DNA of 64,000 nt, taken from NCBI RefSeq assembly GCF_013415325.1, contig NZ_JACBYE010000002.1:109169-173168 (forward strand), written 5' to 3'. This document shows, piece after piece, positions 45,530 through 54,012 of this stretch (positions within the stretch are counted from its first letter, which is position 1; every line of letters begins with the position of its first letter). The notes below the pieces were generated by a model that saw only the letters and a list, made by a program, of their open reading frames with translations, was not told the DNA's origin and did not search any database. The stretch is from Sanguibacter inulinus (lineage in GTDB: Bacteria > Actinomycetota > Actinomycetes > Actinomycetales > Cellulomonadaceae). A program made the translations under genes and the position numbers.

Positions 45530-46006
45530 GTGCCCACAGTCGAGTCGTCGATCATCGTGCCCGTCCCGCCCGCGACGGCCTTCGCCGTGTCGCAGACCAC
45601 CGGGGAGACCCGGTTGCGCTGGGACCCTTTCATCCGCCGCCAGCAGCTCCTCGACGGCGCCCAGGTCCCGGCGAAGGGGGTCAGGACGCTCACGGTCCAC
45701 AGGCTCGGTCTGCGGATGGTGAGCGAGTACGTCTCGTACGCCCCGCCGACGACCGTGGGCATGAAGATGATCCGAGGCTCGTGGTTCTTCGAGCGCCTCG
45801 CCGGCGGCTGGAGGTTCTCCCCTGTCGACGGCGACCCCACGAGCACCCGGGCCGTCTGGCGCTACAGCTTCGCGTGCCGCCCGCGATGGCTCGCGCCGCT
45901 CGCCGAGCGGGTGGGCACGATCCTGCTCCAGCGCGACATCGACGCCAGGATCGCCGGCTTCGCCCGCGGCTGCGCCGACCCTGTGGTGGTGGCTGCGGTC
46001 TCCTGA
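45530..46006 (+). CDS. SRPBCC-fold (START-like) protein
   Basis: This 158-residue protein begins VESSIIVPVPPATAFAVSQT and contains RLRWDPFIRR, ending in a long amphipathic helix. This pattern is that of polyketide-cyclase/dehydrase (SRPBCC) proteins that bind hydrophobic ligands in a helix-grip cavity. The ligand is unknown. The GTG start is six bases after CAGGCT, again leaderless. It lies alone between the ABC-F terminator and the MATE gene. Confidence 0.78.
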   Translation: MPTVESSIIVPVPPATAFAVSQTTGETRLRWDPFIRRQQLLDGAQVPAKGVRTLTVHRLGLRMVSEYVSYAPPTTVGMKMIRGSWFFERLAGGWRFSPVDGDPTSTRAVWRYSFACRPRWLAPLAERVGTILLQRDIDARIAGFARGCADPVVVAAVS

Positions 46007-46050
46007 GGCCGGCGTGGTCGACCGGTAGGAAGACTCGAGCCAGCCTCCCC

Positions 46051-46113
46051 GTCGAATCGATCCGAGATTTTTCTCGAATCGATTCGACATCGGGCCGCGC
46101 ATCCCCCTAGGCT
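46051..46113 (+). promoter_or_regulatory. Twin palindromic operator and -10 of the MATE gene
   Basis: The arms GTCGAATCGATCCGAG (46051-46066) and CTCGAATCGATTCGAC (46073-46088) form a large inverted repeat with one mismatch. Each arm is itself a TCGAATCGATTCGA-type palindrome (perfect in the right arm). TAGGCT at 46108-46113 is a good -10. The layout suggests two operators for a LacI- or TetR-like factor not encoded next door. A leader of about 136 bases follows. Confidence 0.55.
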
Positions 46114-46255
46114 CGTAGACCGAGGCACAACCGACGTGCCCCACCCCTGACCAGCCCGGCTCCGTCCGTGTCCCTCAGCTGCCCCCGCTGCTGCGCACGC
46201 GACCCAGCCTCGCGACGACGTCAGGCCCTCGTCCGCCCACTGCTGAAGCCGTCAC

Positions 46256-47659
46256 ATGACAAAGAACCTCACGACAGGTCCCCCTGCCAAGATCATCCTG
46301 CTCTTCACCCTCCCCCTGCTCATCGGCAACGTGTTCCAGCAGATGTACGGCTTCGCCGACGCCTTCGTCGTCGGCCGGATCCTCGGGATCGACGCCCTCG
46401 CCGCGGTCGGCTCGACAGGCGGGATCGCCTTCCTGCTGCTCGGCTTCGCCTGGGGTCTGACCGCCGGCTTCGCGATCCCGACGGCCCAGGCCTTCGGTGC
46501 GGGCGACCCCGCAGCGGTCCGCCGGGCCGTCGCGGCCGGCACGCTGCTCACCGGTGGCTTCGCCGTCCTGCTCACGGCTGTCGCCGTGCCCGTCGCCCGC
46601 CCGCTGCTCGAGCTCATGCGGACACCGCCCGAGATCATCGACGACGCCTACCTGTTCATCGTCGTCTCGTTCTGGGGCATCGCCGCGACCATGTTCTTCA
46701 ACTTCCTCTCGAGCACCATCCGGGCGCTCGGGGACAGCCGGACGCCGCTCGTCTTCCTCGCGATCTCCTGCGTGCTCAACGTGGTGCTCGTCATCGCCTT
46801 CATCGCCGGGCTCGGCATGGGGGTCGACGGCGCCGCCCTGGCGACCATCACCTCACAGCTCGTCTCGGTCCTGCTGTGCCTGTGGCTCGTGCAGAAGAAG
46901 ATGCCGACCCTCCACCTCAGCCGGGAGGACTGGAGGGTGACCCGGGCAGAGCTGGCGACCCAGCTGCGCATCGGGCTGCCGATGGCCTTCCAGTCGTCGA
47001 TCATCGCGATCGGGACCATCGTGCTCCAATACGCCCTCAACGGGCTCGGCGCCGAGTCCGTGGGCGCCTACACGGCCGCGCAGAAGGTCGACGGTCTGGC
47101 GATGGCGCCGCTCGCCTCCTTCGGCCTCGCGATGGCCACCTTCACGGCGCAGAACTACGGCGCCCGGGCCTACGGCCGCATCCGGACCGGGGTCTTCCAG
47201 ACCTGCCTCATGTCGGTCGGCTTCGCCCTGGCGATCGGGCTGGTCAACGTCCTCTTCGGGCGGCACCTCATCCGGCTGTTCGTCGGCCCCGGCGAAGAGC
47301 ACGTCGTCGAGCTCGCGCAGACCTTCCTCGTCGTCAACGGGTCGCTCTACGTCGCGCTCGGGCTGCTCTTCGTGCTCCGCAACACCCTGCAGGGCATGGG
47401 CCGGTCTCTCGTGCCGACCGTCGCGGGCGTGATGGAGCTCGTCACCCGAGTCGTCGCGGCCCTCGTGCTCGCCTCGCACGTGGGCTTCGTGGGGGTCTGC
47501 CTCGCGGCCCCGCTCGCGTGGGTCGCCGCGCTCGTGCCCGTGTGGGTCTCGTACCACCGGCGACGTCGCTGGCTGGCCGAGGAGGAGAGCCTGCTGGCCC
47601 AGGAGCTGGAGTCAGCCCAGGCTCTCCTGGACGACGCGGGCTCCGGGTACAGGCCCTGA
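46256..47659 (+). CDS. MATE-family multidrug/cation efflux transporter
   Basis: This 467-residue protein has twelve hydrophobic helices in two halves. The MATE start PAKIILLFTLPLLIGNVFQQ, then YGFADAFVVGRILGIDALAAVG, and AYTAAQKVDGLAMAPLASFG in the second half, are typical of the DinF/NorM-like group. It exchanges Na+ or H+ for cationic compounds. The Shine-Dalgarno site is weak. It overlaps the convergent ispE gene by 48 bases. The elaborate palindromes upstream imply regulated expression. Confidence 0.9.
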   Translation: MTKNLTTGPPAKIILLFTLPLLIGNVFQQMYGFADAFVVGRILGIDALAAVGSTGGIAFLLLGFAWGLTAGFAIPTAQAFGAGDPAAVRRAVAAGTLLTGGFAVLLTAVAVPVARPLLELMRTPPEIIDDAYLFIVVSFWGIAATMFFNFLSSTIRALGDSRTPLVFLAISCVLNVVLVIAFIAGLGMGVDGAALATITSQLVSVLLCLWLVQKKMPTLHLSREDWRVTRAELATQLRIGLPMAFQSSIIAIGTIVLQYALNGLGAESVGAYTAAQKVDGLAMAPLASFGLAMATFTAQNYGARAYGRIRTGVFQTCLMSVGFALAIGLVNVLFGRHLIRLFVGPGEEHVVELAQTFLVVNGSLYVALGLLFVLRNTLQGMGRSLVPTVAGVMELVTRVVAALVLASHVGFVGVCLAAPLAWVAALVPVWVSYHRRRRWLAEEESLLAQELESAQALLDDAGSGYRP

Positions 47660-48559
47660 GGCGCAGACCGAGGAGGCGCACACCCCCGAGGCGACGAAGG
47701 CGGCAGCCAGGGCCTCGGCGTGAGCCGAGGACCGCGCGAGCGCGGCGATCGTGGGCCCCGACCCCGACACGACCACACCGAGAGCCCCCGCGGCGCGCGC
47801 CACGTCCATCGTCCCCACGAGGTCCGGGGCGAGCCTGAGCGCGGCGGGCTGGAGGTCGTTCGAGAGCGCCGCACCGAGACGCTCGGCGTCCCCGGCGCGC
47901 AGCGCGGCCATGAGCGCAGTGTCGGCGTCCTCGGGGAGGTCGGCGGTCCGCGCGTCGTCGTCGAAGCGCCGGAACACCTCAGGCGTCGAGAGCCCGTCGG
48001 CGCGCAGCGCGAAGGCCCAGTGGAACTCCCCCTGGGCCATCGCTGGGGTCAGGACGTCCCCGCGCCCGGTCCCGACGGCGGTGTGCCCCTGGAGGCAGAA
48101 CGGGACATCGGCGCCGAGCCCGGCAGCCAGGCTCAGGAGCTCGGGACGGGTCAGCGCCGTGCCCCACAGGGCGTCGAGGGCCACGAGCGTCGCCGCGGCG
48201 TCCGCCGACCCGCCCGCCATGCCGCCTGCCACCGGGATGCCCTTGGTGATCGCCAGGCGCGCGCCGAGCTTGACGCCTGTGTGCTCGGCGAGGGCACGGG
48301 CGGCCCGCAGGGCGAGGTTGGAGCCGTCGAGCGGCACGTGCTCGGCCCCCGGGCCCGAGACCTCGAGCGAGAAGCCCGCAGCCGTCGTCGCGGTGACCTC
48401 TTCGACGAGGGAGACAGCCTGGAAGACCGTGACGAGCGGGTGGTAGCCGTCGGCCTCACGGGGCCCCACGTGGAGCGACAGGTTGACCTTTCCCGGTGCG
48501 CGCGCGGTGACAGAACGCTCGTGCACCCGCACGCTGCTCAGCCTGGTCGTGCGCGTCAC
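47612..48559 (-). CDS. ispE: 4-diphosphocytidyl-2-C-methyl-D-erythritol kinase
   Basis: This 315-residue GHMP kinase has [21 protein letters not shown] at the N-terminus, the ATP loop [20 protein letters not shown], and [13 protein letters not shown] near the C-terminus. It phosphorylates CDP-ME in the MEP pathway to isoprenoids. The GTG at 48559 overlaps the rsmA stop (GTGA), so the rsmA-ispE pair is translationally coupled. The C-terminus carries a short Cys/Ala extension. The 3' end overlaps the convergent MATE gene. Confidence 0.95.
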   Translation of the reverse strand: MTRTTRLSSVRVHERSVTARAPGKVNLSLHVGPREADGYHPLVTVFQAVSLVEEVTATTAAGFSLEVSGPGAEHVPLDGSNLALRAARALAEHTGVKLGARLAITKGIPVAGGMAGGSADAAATLVALDALWGTALTRPELLSLAAGLGADVPFCLQGHTAVGTGRGDVLTPAMAQGEFHWAFALRADGLSTPEVFRRFDDDARTADLPEDADTALMAALRAGDAERLGAALSNDLQPAALRLAPDLVGTMDVARAAGALGVVVSGSGPTIAALARSSAHAEALAAAFVASGVCASSVCASGPVPGARVVQESLG

Positions 48560-49590
48560 GGTCGTGCTGTGCCAGGTCGGACGAGGGGCGTCGTCCCGGC
48601 CGGTGACGTCGGGTCCTGCGCGGCCGTGGCGGTTCCGTCCTGCTCGGTCGCGTCGGGCTCGTCCTGCGCGGTCCCGGCGGTCTCGTCCGGCGTGGTCCCG
48701 GTGGTCTCGTCCGGCGCAGTCCCAGCCTGGTCGTCGAGCGCCTCGGCGATCCGTGCGAAGTCGTCGACGGTCAGCTGCTCGCCGCGCGTGGTCGGGTCGA
48801 CGCCGGCGGCCTCGAGGGCCTGCGCGGCCGCCGCGGCGGAGCCGGCGAGCTCGGCGAGCGCACCACGGAGCATCTTGCGGCGCTGGGCGAAGGCCGCGTC
48901 GACCACCTCGAAGACGCGCTCGCGGGTCGCCCGGGTCTGGGGGTGAGCCCTGCGCTCGAGGAGGACGAGGGCGGAGTCGACGTTCGGGACGGGCCAGAAC
49001 ACGTTGCGACCGATCGTCGAGGTCCGCCGCGCCGTCGCGTACCACGCGGCCTTGACCGAGGGGATCCCGTAGGTCCGGTTGCCAGGAGGTGCGGCGAGCC
49101 TGTCGGCGACCTCCGCCTGGACCATGACGAGCACCCGGTCGAGGGAGTCGAAGCGCTCCAGGAAGGTCAGGAGGACGGGTACGGCGACGTTGTAGGGCAG
49201 GTTGGCCACCAGGGCCGTGGGAGCCGGTCCGGGGAGCTCTGTGACCGTCAGGGCGTCCTGGAGCACCACGGTCAGCCTGTCGGACCACTCGGGGGCCCTG
49301 TCGGCGAGGGTCTGGGGCAGCTGCTCGGCGAGGACAGGGTCGATCTCGACCGCGACGACCGTCATGCCGGCCTCGAGCAGACCGAAGGTCAACGACCCCA
49401 GACCCGGCCCGACCTCGACGACGTGCTGACCGGGCTCGAGACCGGCCGACCTGACGATCTTGCGGACGGTGCCGGCGTCGTGCACGAAGTTCTGACCGAG
49501 GGTCTTCGTGGGCCGGACGCCGAGACGCCCTGCCAGGTCGCGGATCTGTACCGGACCGAGCAGGGCGTTCGACGGAGCGTTCATGAGCAA
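48556..49590 (-). CDS. rsmA: 16S rRNA dimethyladenosine transferase
   Basis: This 344-residue enzyme (KsgA) has the SAM motif [18 protein letters not shown], the acidic VVAVEIDP, and the catalytic [15 protein letters not shown] loop. It dimethylates two adjacent adenosines at the 3' end of 16S rRNA. The normal fold ends near residue 280. The remaining 60 or so residues are an unusual Thr/Asp/Glu-rich repeat ([23 protein letters not shown]) absent from standard KsgA. The ATG start opens an operon with ispE. Confidence 0.95.
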   Translation of the reverse strand: MLMNAPSNALLGPVQIRDLAGRLGVRPTKTLGQNFVHDAGTVRKIVRSAGLEPGQHVVEVGPGLGSLTFGLLEAGMTVVAVEIDPVLAEQLPQTLADRAPEWSDRLTVVLQDALTVTELPGPAPTALVANLPYNVAVPVLLTFLERFDSLDRVLVMVQAEVADRLAAPPGNRTYGIPSVKAAWYATARRTSTIGRNVFWPVPNVDSALVLLERRAHPQTRATRERVFEVVDAAFAQRRKMLRGALAELAGSAAAAAQALEAAGVDPTTRGEQLTVDDFARIAEALDDQAGTAPDETTGTTPDETAGTAQDEPDATEQDGTATAAQDPTSPAGTTPLVRPGTARP

Positions 49591-49631
49591 GAGCCTAGAG
49601 GGTCTTGCCCACCTGGTGCGTCATCCGAGGC

Positions 49632-51131
49632 TCAGCGGAGGCCGAGCTTGGACGAGCAGTGCGGCCACTGGCCCCAGCCGGAGCGTGCCTGGAGGGCCTG
49701 CGCGAGACGCGTCTGCTCCGCGGGGCTCGCCTGCGACGGGAGCCCGGTGCCGCCGAGCGACTGCCAGGTCCCGACCGAGAACTGGTAGAGCCCGTGGTAC
49801 AGACCGTTGCTCGAGACGACGGTCGGGTTGCCGCCAGACTCGCACTGCGCGAGCTGGCCCCACACGTCACCTGTCACGACAGGGGCTGCCGGGGCCGGAG
49901 CCGACTCGGTCGTGCCACCGTCGGTCGAGGGCGCCGGGGTCGAGCGCACAGTCGGCTTCGGAGCCACGACCTTCGGACGCTCCTTGGTCCCCTGCACGAG
50001 CACCTTGGTGACAGGCGCCGTCGTCAGCTCGTCAGAGACGAGCTCGCGGGACTCCTCGACACCGTCGACAGTCGTGACAGAGTTCACGGTCGTCTGGACG
50101 CCGTCGACGCCCTCGACCTTGGTCACGACGTCGAGGTCCTTGTAGCGCGTGGGGTCCTCTTCGGTGACGGTCTCGAAGGGCACGGCGGTCTCGACGACCT
50201 CGTCCGCGACGGCGACCCGCTGGATGACGATGGTCACCTGCGTGTCGTCGGCCCGGGGGTCGGTGATGACGTCCGGGGCCCCTGTGGCTGCGTCGTCGGG
50301 AGCCGGGGTCGCGGGGTCATCGGCCGGTGCAGCCTCAGACGCCGTGGCGTCGACCGTCGCGTCTGCGGCGGGCTCGGCTGTCGCCGCCCGTGCCGCAGCC
50401 TGCTCCTGGGCCTCGAGGGCCTCAGGGGTCGGACGCTGCTCGACGCTCAGACGGTCGAGCTCGCCGAGCTCGACGCCCTGCTCCTCGAGGATCGTGTCGA
50501 CACCCGCGGTGCCGTCCTCGACCTGCGTCGTGGTGCCGTCGACCTGGACCTGGACGGGTCCTTCGAGCGAGAGGCGCAGACCGAGGTCGGTGCGTCCGTC
50601 GCCCTGCGAGCGGGAGGCGACGAGGCTGACGTCCGCGCCGCGGTCGGCGTAGGCCGAGAGCAGCTCGTCGGCGTCGACAGCCGTGGTCTTGATGGTCGTG
50701 GCGTTGCCGTTCGTCTGCAGCGTGATCTCGCGCGAGTAGCGCACGACCACGTCGGCGCCGTCGGTCAGCGAGGACGCAGCGGCCGGGGCGACGAGGTCGT
50801 CGGGGCCGACGGTGACGTCGTTCTCGGCGAGGACGCCCTCGACGGAGCCGGAGAAGGTCGAGACCTCCTGGACCTGGCCGTCGATGTCGAGCATCACGGT
50901 CTTGTGGGCGTTGGCGTAGACGGCCGTGCCTGTCGCGAGGACCGCGACGGCGACGCCTCCGACGACGAGCGGGAGCGTGCGGCGTGAGCGGCGCGCGGTC
51001 GAGGGTGCAGCACCCTCGGAGAGCGGGGTGGTCTCAGAGAGACCGGCGCCGGCGAGATCGGTGGACTCGCCGGGCTTCGCGGGTCCGCGCTGGTGAGCGC
51101 GGCCGGAGAAGACGTGGAGAAGATTTTTCAC
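49632..51131 (-). CDS. rpfB: Resuscitation-promoting factor RpfB-like protein
   Basis: This secreted or membrane-anchored protein of about 499 residues has a hydrophobic segment (about 51-73), three ubiquitin-like DUF348 repeats (first: KTVMLDIDGQVQEVSTFSGS), an Ala/Asp/Pro-rich spacer, a G5 domain (about 295-380) and a C-terminal lysozyme-like Rpf domain. The Rpf domain has WGQLAQCESGGNPTVVSSNG with the catalytic Glu, then GLYQFSVGTWQSLGG. Rpf proteins cleave peptidoglycan and wake dormant cells. GTG at 51131 (then KNLLHVF) is the likely start. It is the first of two related genes in tandem. Confidence 0.92.
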   Translation of the reverse strand: MKNLLHVFSGRAHQRGPAKPGESTDLAGAGLSETTPLSEGAAPSTARRSRRTLPLVVGGVAVAVLATGTAVYANAHKTVMLDIDGQVQEVSTFSGSVEGVLAENDVTVGPDDLVAPAAASSLTDGADVVVRYSREITLQTNGNATTIKTTAVDADELLSAYADRGADVSLVASRSQGDGRTDLGLRLSLEGPVQVQVDGTTTQVEDGTAGVDTILEEQGVELGELDRLSVEQRPTPEALEAQEQAAARAATAEPAADATVDATASEAAPADDPATPAPDDAATGAPDVITDPRADDTQVTIVIQRVAVADEVVETAVPFETVTEEDPTRYKDLDVVTKVEGVDGVQTTVNSVTTVDGVEESRELVSDELTTAPVTKVLVQGTKERPKVVAPKPTVRSTPAPSTDGGTTESAPAPAAPVVTGDVWGQLAQCESGGNPTVVSSNGLYHGLYQFSVGTWQSLGGTGLPSQASPAEQTRLAQALQARSGWGQWPHCSSKLGLR

Positions 51132-51578
51132 GGAGATCCAGACGTGGAGCGGTCCGGGCACAAGAGTCGGCTGCGGAGTTGCACCGCCGCCCTCGCGGGC
51201 TGTCCGACTGTCCTGATCCGGCGATCGATCCTGTCCGGTCGCCGAGCGCCCCCTGGCGCGGTCCGGACAGCTGTCGCACGGCCGACCTGACCCAGACCGA
51301 CCCCGCTGCACCGCTCCCTGTGGGGCTCGGTGGTGAGGCGTCGACCGGGTGGCGCGCACCGTGGCAACGATCGACCGTAACCGATCCGTGATCATCCGCC
51401 AAGAGGTGCGGGTCACGGTGGCCGTCGAGGAAAACACTCAGAACCGGACGATCCGGGTGGCCAGCGGGTGAAAGATGACGAGGCTCACGGGGTGTCGCGC
51501 GACGAGGCGCGAGGAGCCGTGCCCATGTCCGGGAGCACCCTGGCGCCTCTGACCAGCCAGGACCCCCGGGAACGACGG
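51132..51578. other. Long leader/intergenic region upstream of rpfB
   Basis: About 450 bases separate rpfB from the terminator of the next gene. I looked for a c-di-AMP (ydaO-type) riboswitch, common before rpf genes, and did not find its conserved core. GATCG-rich inverted words occur around 51220-51380. No convincing ORF is present. Confidence 0.35.
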
Positions 51579-51612
51579 AGCCCCCGCCTGCCGGGAGCGG
51601 CGGGCGGGGGCT
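51579..51612 (-). terminator. Hairpin after the second G5/DUF348 gene
   Basis: AGCCCCCGCC (51579-51588) pairs exactly with GGCGGGGGCT (51603-51612), 24 bases past the minus-strand stop. Confidence 0.7.
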
Positions 51613-51636
51613 GTCCGCTCAGAGCGGAGCGCGAGA

Positions 51637-52890
51637 TCAGTAGAAGTTCTTGGCCTTCGAGTGCGACCAGGCCGCGCACGGCGTGCCGTACCTGTCGCTG
51701 ATGTACCCCAGGCCCCAGGTGATCTGGGTCGCGGCGTTGGTCTGCCAGTCGGCGCCCGCGCTCGACATCTTCGAGCCCGGGAGCGCCTGCGGGATGCCGT
51801 ACGCGCTGCTGGACGGGTTGTCGGAGGTGACCTTCCAGCCGCTCTCCTTCTGCCACAGCGAGTCGAGGCACGCGAACTGCTCGGAACCCCACCCGCGCTC
51901 GGCCACCATGGTCTGTGCGATCGCCCGCGCGGAGCCCGGGTCGACGACCACGAGCGCCGGGTCGGGCAGCTCGAGCGTGCCGACGGCGACGATCTCGTCC
52001 TGCGGCTCGACCGTGACCCGTCGGGCGACGACCTCGCGACCGGTCTCGACCCCGTCGACCATCGTCACCGCGTAGGTGGTGAGAGCCTGCCCGAGGACAC
52101 CCTTCTGGGTGACCTTCGTCTTCCCGACGGGGAGCGTCGCGTCCTCGACCTCCTGGGTCGCGTACGGCAGCACCTCCTGGGTCGACGAGGTGTCGGTCGC
52201 GGCGCGGCCGATCGTCACGACCATGCCGTCGACCGTGGCCGCGTCGAGGGCGGCAGCCGTGGCCTCGGCCGTCGAGGCGGCGGCTGCGACGGAGACCGGC
52301 GGCGGGTCGAGCGTGACGGTGTCGTCGCTGTCGAGGACGACCCCGGCTGTGAGAAGGAGCTCGCGGACAGTGCCCTCGGTCGAGGAGATCGGCAGCTGCT
52401 GGCCGTCGACCGCGAGGGTCACGGTCTTGGGGGTGGTGATGACGAGGGGCTCGCGCCCGACCTCCGCGCTGCGAGAGGCCGAGACGTCGGCGCCCGCGGC
52501 ACGGTCGCCGAGCTCGTCGAGGACCTCGCCGACGGTGCGCGCCGACGACTGGATCGTCTGGACCGTCCCGTCGATCTCGACCTGCACGTCCCGGACGGTC
52601 CGCACGACGATGAGGTCGCCGTCGTTCACGGTGCTCTCCGGGGAGGGGAAGACCTGGTCCTGGGGGTCGACGTCGAGCGAGTCGCTCGCGAGGACGTCGT
52701 CCACGGTCCGTGAGAAGCCCGCCACCTCGTGCGCGACCCCGTCGACCTCGACAGTCACCGTCTTGTGGAGCGTGGTGAACGCCGTGGTGCCTCCGACGAC
52801 AGTCGCCAAGATCAGCGCCTGCGCGAGGAGCCGGGCTGGGCGGCGGCTGCGACGGGCTGAGCGGGAGGTCGACTGGTGGGTCGAGGTCAC
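51637..52890 (-). CDS. DUF348/G5 cell-wall protein with lysozyme-like C-terminus
   Basis: This 417-residue paralogue of the neighbouring rpfB has a membrane/signal segment (LLAQALILATVVGGTTAFTT), three DUF348 repeats (first: KTVTVEVDGVAHEVAGFSRT), a G5 domain around 240-310, and a transglycosylase-like end with FACLDSLWQKESGWKVTSDN, SAYGIPQALPGSKM and WGLGYISDRYGTPCAAWSHS. That last domain is the type seen in actinobacterial aggregation-promoting or SLT-like factors, not a classic Rpf domain. It likely acts on peptidoglycan outside the cell. The GTG start has AAGGAC upstream. Confidence 0.85.
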   Translation of the reverse strand: MTSTHQSTSRSARRSRRPARLLAQALILATVVGGTTAFTTLHKTVTVEVDGVAHEVAGFSRTVDDVLASDSLDVDPQDQVFPSPESTVNDGDLIVVRTVRDVQVEIDGTVQTIQSSARTVGEVLDELGDRAAGADVSASRSAEVGREPLVITTPKTVTLAVDGQQLPISSTEGTVRELLLTAGVVLDSDDTVTLDPPPVSVAAAASTAEATAAALDAATVDGMVVTIGRAATDTSSTQEVLPYATQEVEDATLPVGKTKVTQKGVLGQALTTYAVTMVDGVETGREVVARRVTVEPQDEIVAVGTLELPDPALVVVDPGSARAIAQTMVAERGWGSEQFACLDSLWQKESGWKVTSDNPSSSAYGIPQALPGSKMSSAGADWQTNAATQITWGLGYISDRYGTPCAAWSHSKAKNFY

Positions 52891-53061
52891 GGGGCGGGGT
52901 GTCCTTCGGTCGGGCGGGTGCGGCCGCAGAGCAGCAGCACGGTCTGGAGGGGATCGACCCCACGGTAGTCCACGCCGGGCGGGCGCACACGGGTGGAATC
53001 TCGCGTTCGCCCCTCCTCTACAGGCCCTGCACGACTGCGGCGCGGCGGTCGACGACCACGC

Positions 53062-54012
53062 TCACCACGTCCCGTAGACGTCCTCCGAGGTCGCAGCCAC
53101 GCCACGGCACGCGTCCTCGAGCGAGACGTCCTTGACGGCTGCGATGGTCGCCATCGTCACAGGGACGAGGTACGGGGCGTTCGGACGCCCCCGGAACGGG
53201 TGCGGTGTGAGGTACGGCGCATCGGTCTCGACGAGCACCTGAGAGAGCGGGACCTCACGGAGAGCGTCACGCAGACCGTCGTTCGGCCGGAAGGTCACCG
53301 GTCCGGCGAAGGACAGGTACCAGCCCTGCTCGACGCAGGTACGGGCCATCTCGGCGTCGCCCGAGTAGCAGTGGAAGACCGTGCGTTCCGGCGCACCGTC
53401 GGCCAGCAGGACCTCGAGCACCTCGGCGTGGGCGTCGCGGTCGTGGATCTGCAGGGCGAGCCCGAGCTCTTTGGCCAGGGCCACGTGCGCCCTGAAGGAG
53501 TCCCGCTGCGCAGCGCGGCCGGCCTCCCCCGTGCGGAAGAGGTCGAGGCCTGTCTCGCCGACCGCCCGGATGCGGTCGTTGCCGCGCGCGAGGTCCGCGA
53601 CGAGGGAGATCGCGTCGTCGAGGGGCATGGCGTGGTGGTCGCGGACCGTCGCCTCGAGACCGTCGGGACCACGCTCACGCACCCCCGCATGGAGCGGGGC
53701 CTCGTTCGGGTGGATCGCGATCGCCCCGAGGAGCTCGGGGCGGTCGCGCACCAGGGCGTCGGTCCACCGGACCGCCGGGACGTCGCAGCCGACCTGGACC
53801 ATCCGGGTGACACCGACAGCGGCAGCCTCGGCGATCAGCCTGTCGACGCTCGGCACCTCGTCGTCGGGGCCGAGGACGTGACCGATCGAGTCCAGGTGCG
53901 TGTGGTTGTCGACCACCGGGTACGGCAATGCCTCCGGGGCCGGGGGCCAGCCCCGCTCACGGGTGCGCGCCAAGGCCTCAGACCTCGTCGAGACGCGGGA
54001 ACAACGAGGCAC
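53062..54012 (-). CDS. tatD: TatD-family metal-dependent hydrolase
   Basis: This protein of up to 316 residues is a TIM-barrel nuclease/hydrolase with metal ligands visible in VVDNHTHLDS, AVGETGLDLF, QIHDRDAH, VFHCYSGD and VETDAPYLTPHPFRG. TatD proteins are Mg2+-dependent 3'-5' exonucleases or deoxyribonucleases. GTG at 54012 overlaps metG by 35 bases; TTG at 53973 just after the metG stop is an alternative start that keeps the whole domain. The metG-tatD order is widely conserved. Confidence 0.92.
   Translation of the reverse strand: MPRCSRVSTRSEALARTRERGWPPAPEALPYPVVDNHTHLDSIGHVLGPDDEVPSVDRLIAEAAAVGVTRMVQVGCDVPAVRWTDALVRDRPELLGAIAIHPNEAPLHAGVRERGPDGLEATVRDHHAMPLDDAISLVADLARGNDRIRAVGETGLDLFRTGEAGRAAQRDSFRAHVALAKELGLALQIHDRDAHAEVLEVLLADGAPERTVFHCYSGDAEMARTCVEQGWYLSFAGPVTFRPNDGLRDALREVPLSQVLVETDAPYLTPHPFRGRPNAPYLVPVTMATIAAVKDVSLEDACRGVAATSEDVYGTW

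Noticed and set aside
46168..46262. A Cys/Arg-rich upstream ORF (GTG at 46168) before the MATE gene
   Set aside because: The frame does not stop before the MATE start but runs on as an out-of-frame shadow for hundreds of codons, as is usual in high-GC DNA. No ribosome site supports it.
51131..51578. A c-di-AMP (ydaO-type) riboswitch upstream of rpfB
   Set aside because: Actinobacterial rpf genes often carry one, but the conserved core words were not found in this leader. Only a weak resemblance near the end of the leader (ACTCCGCAG) was seen.
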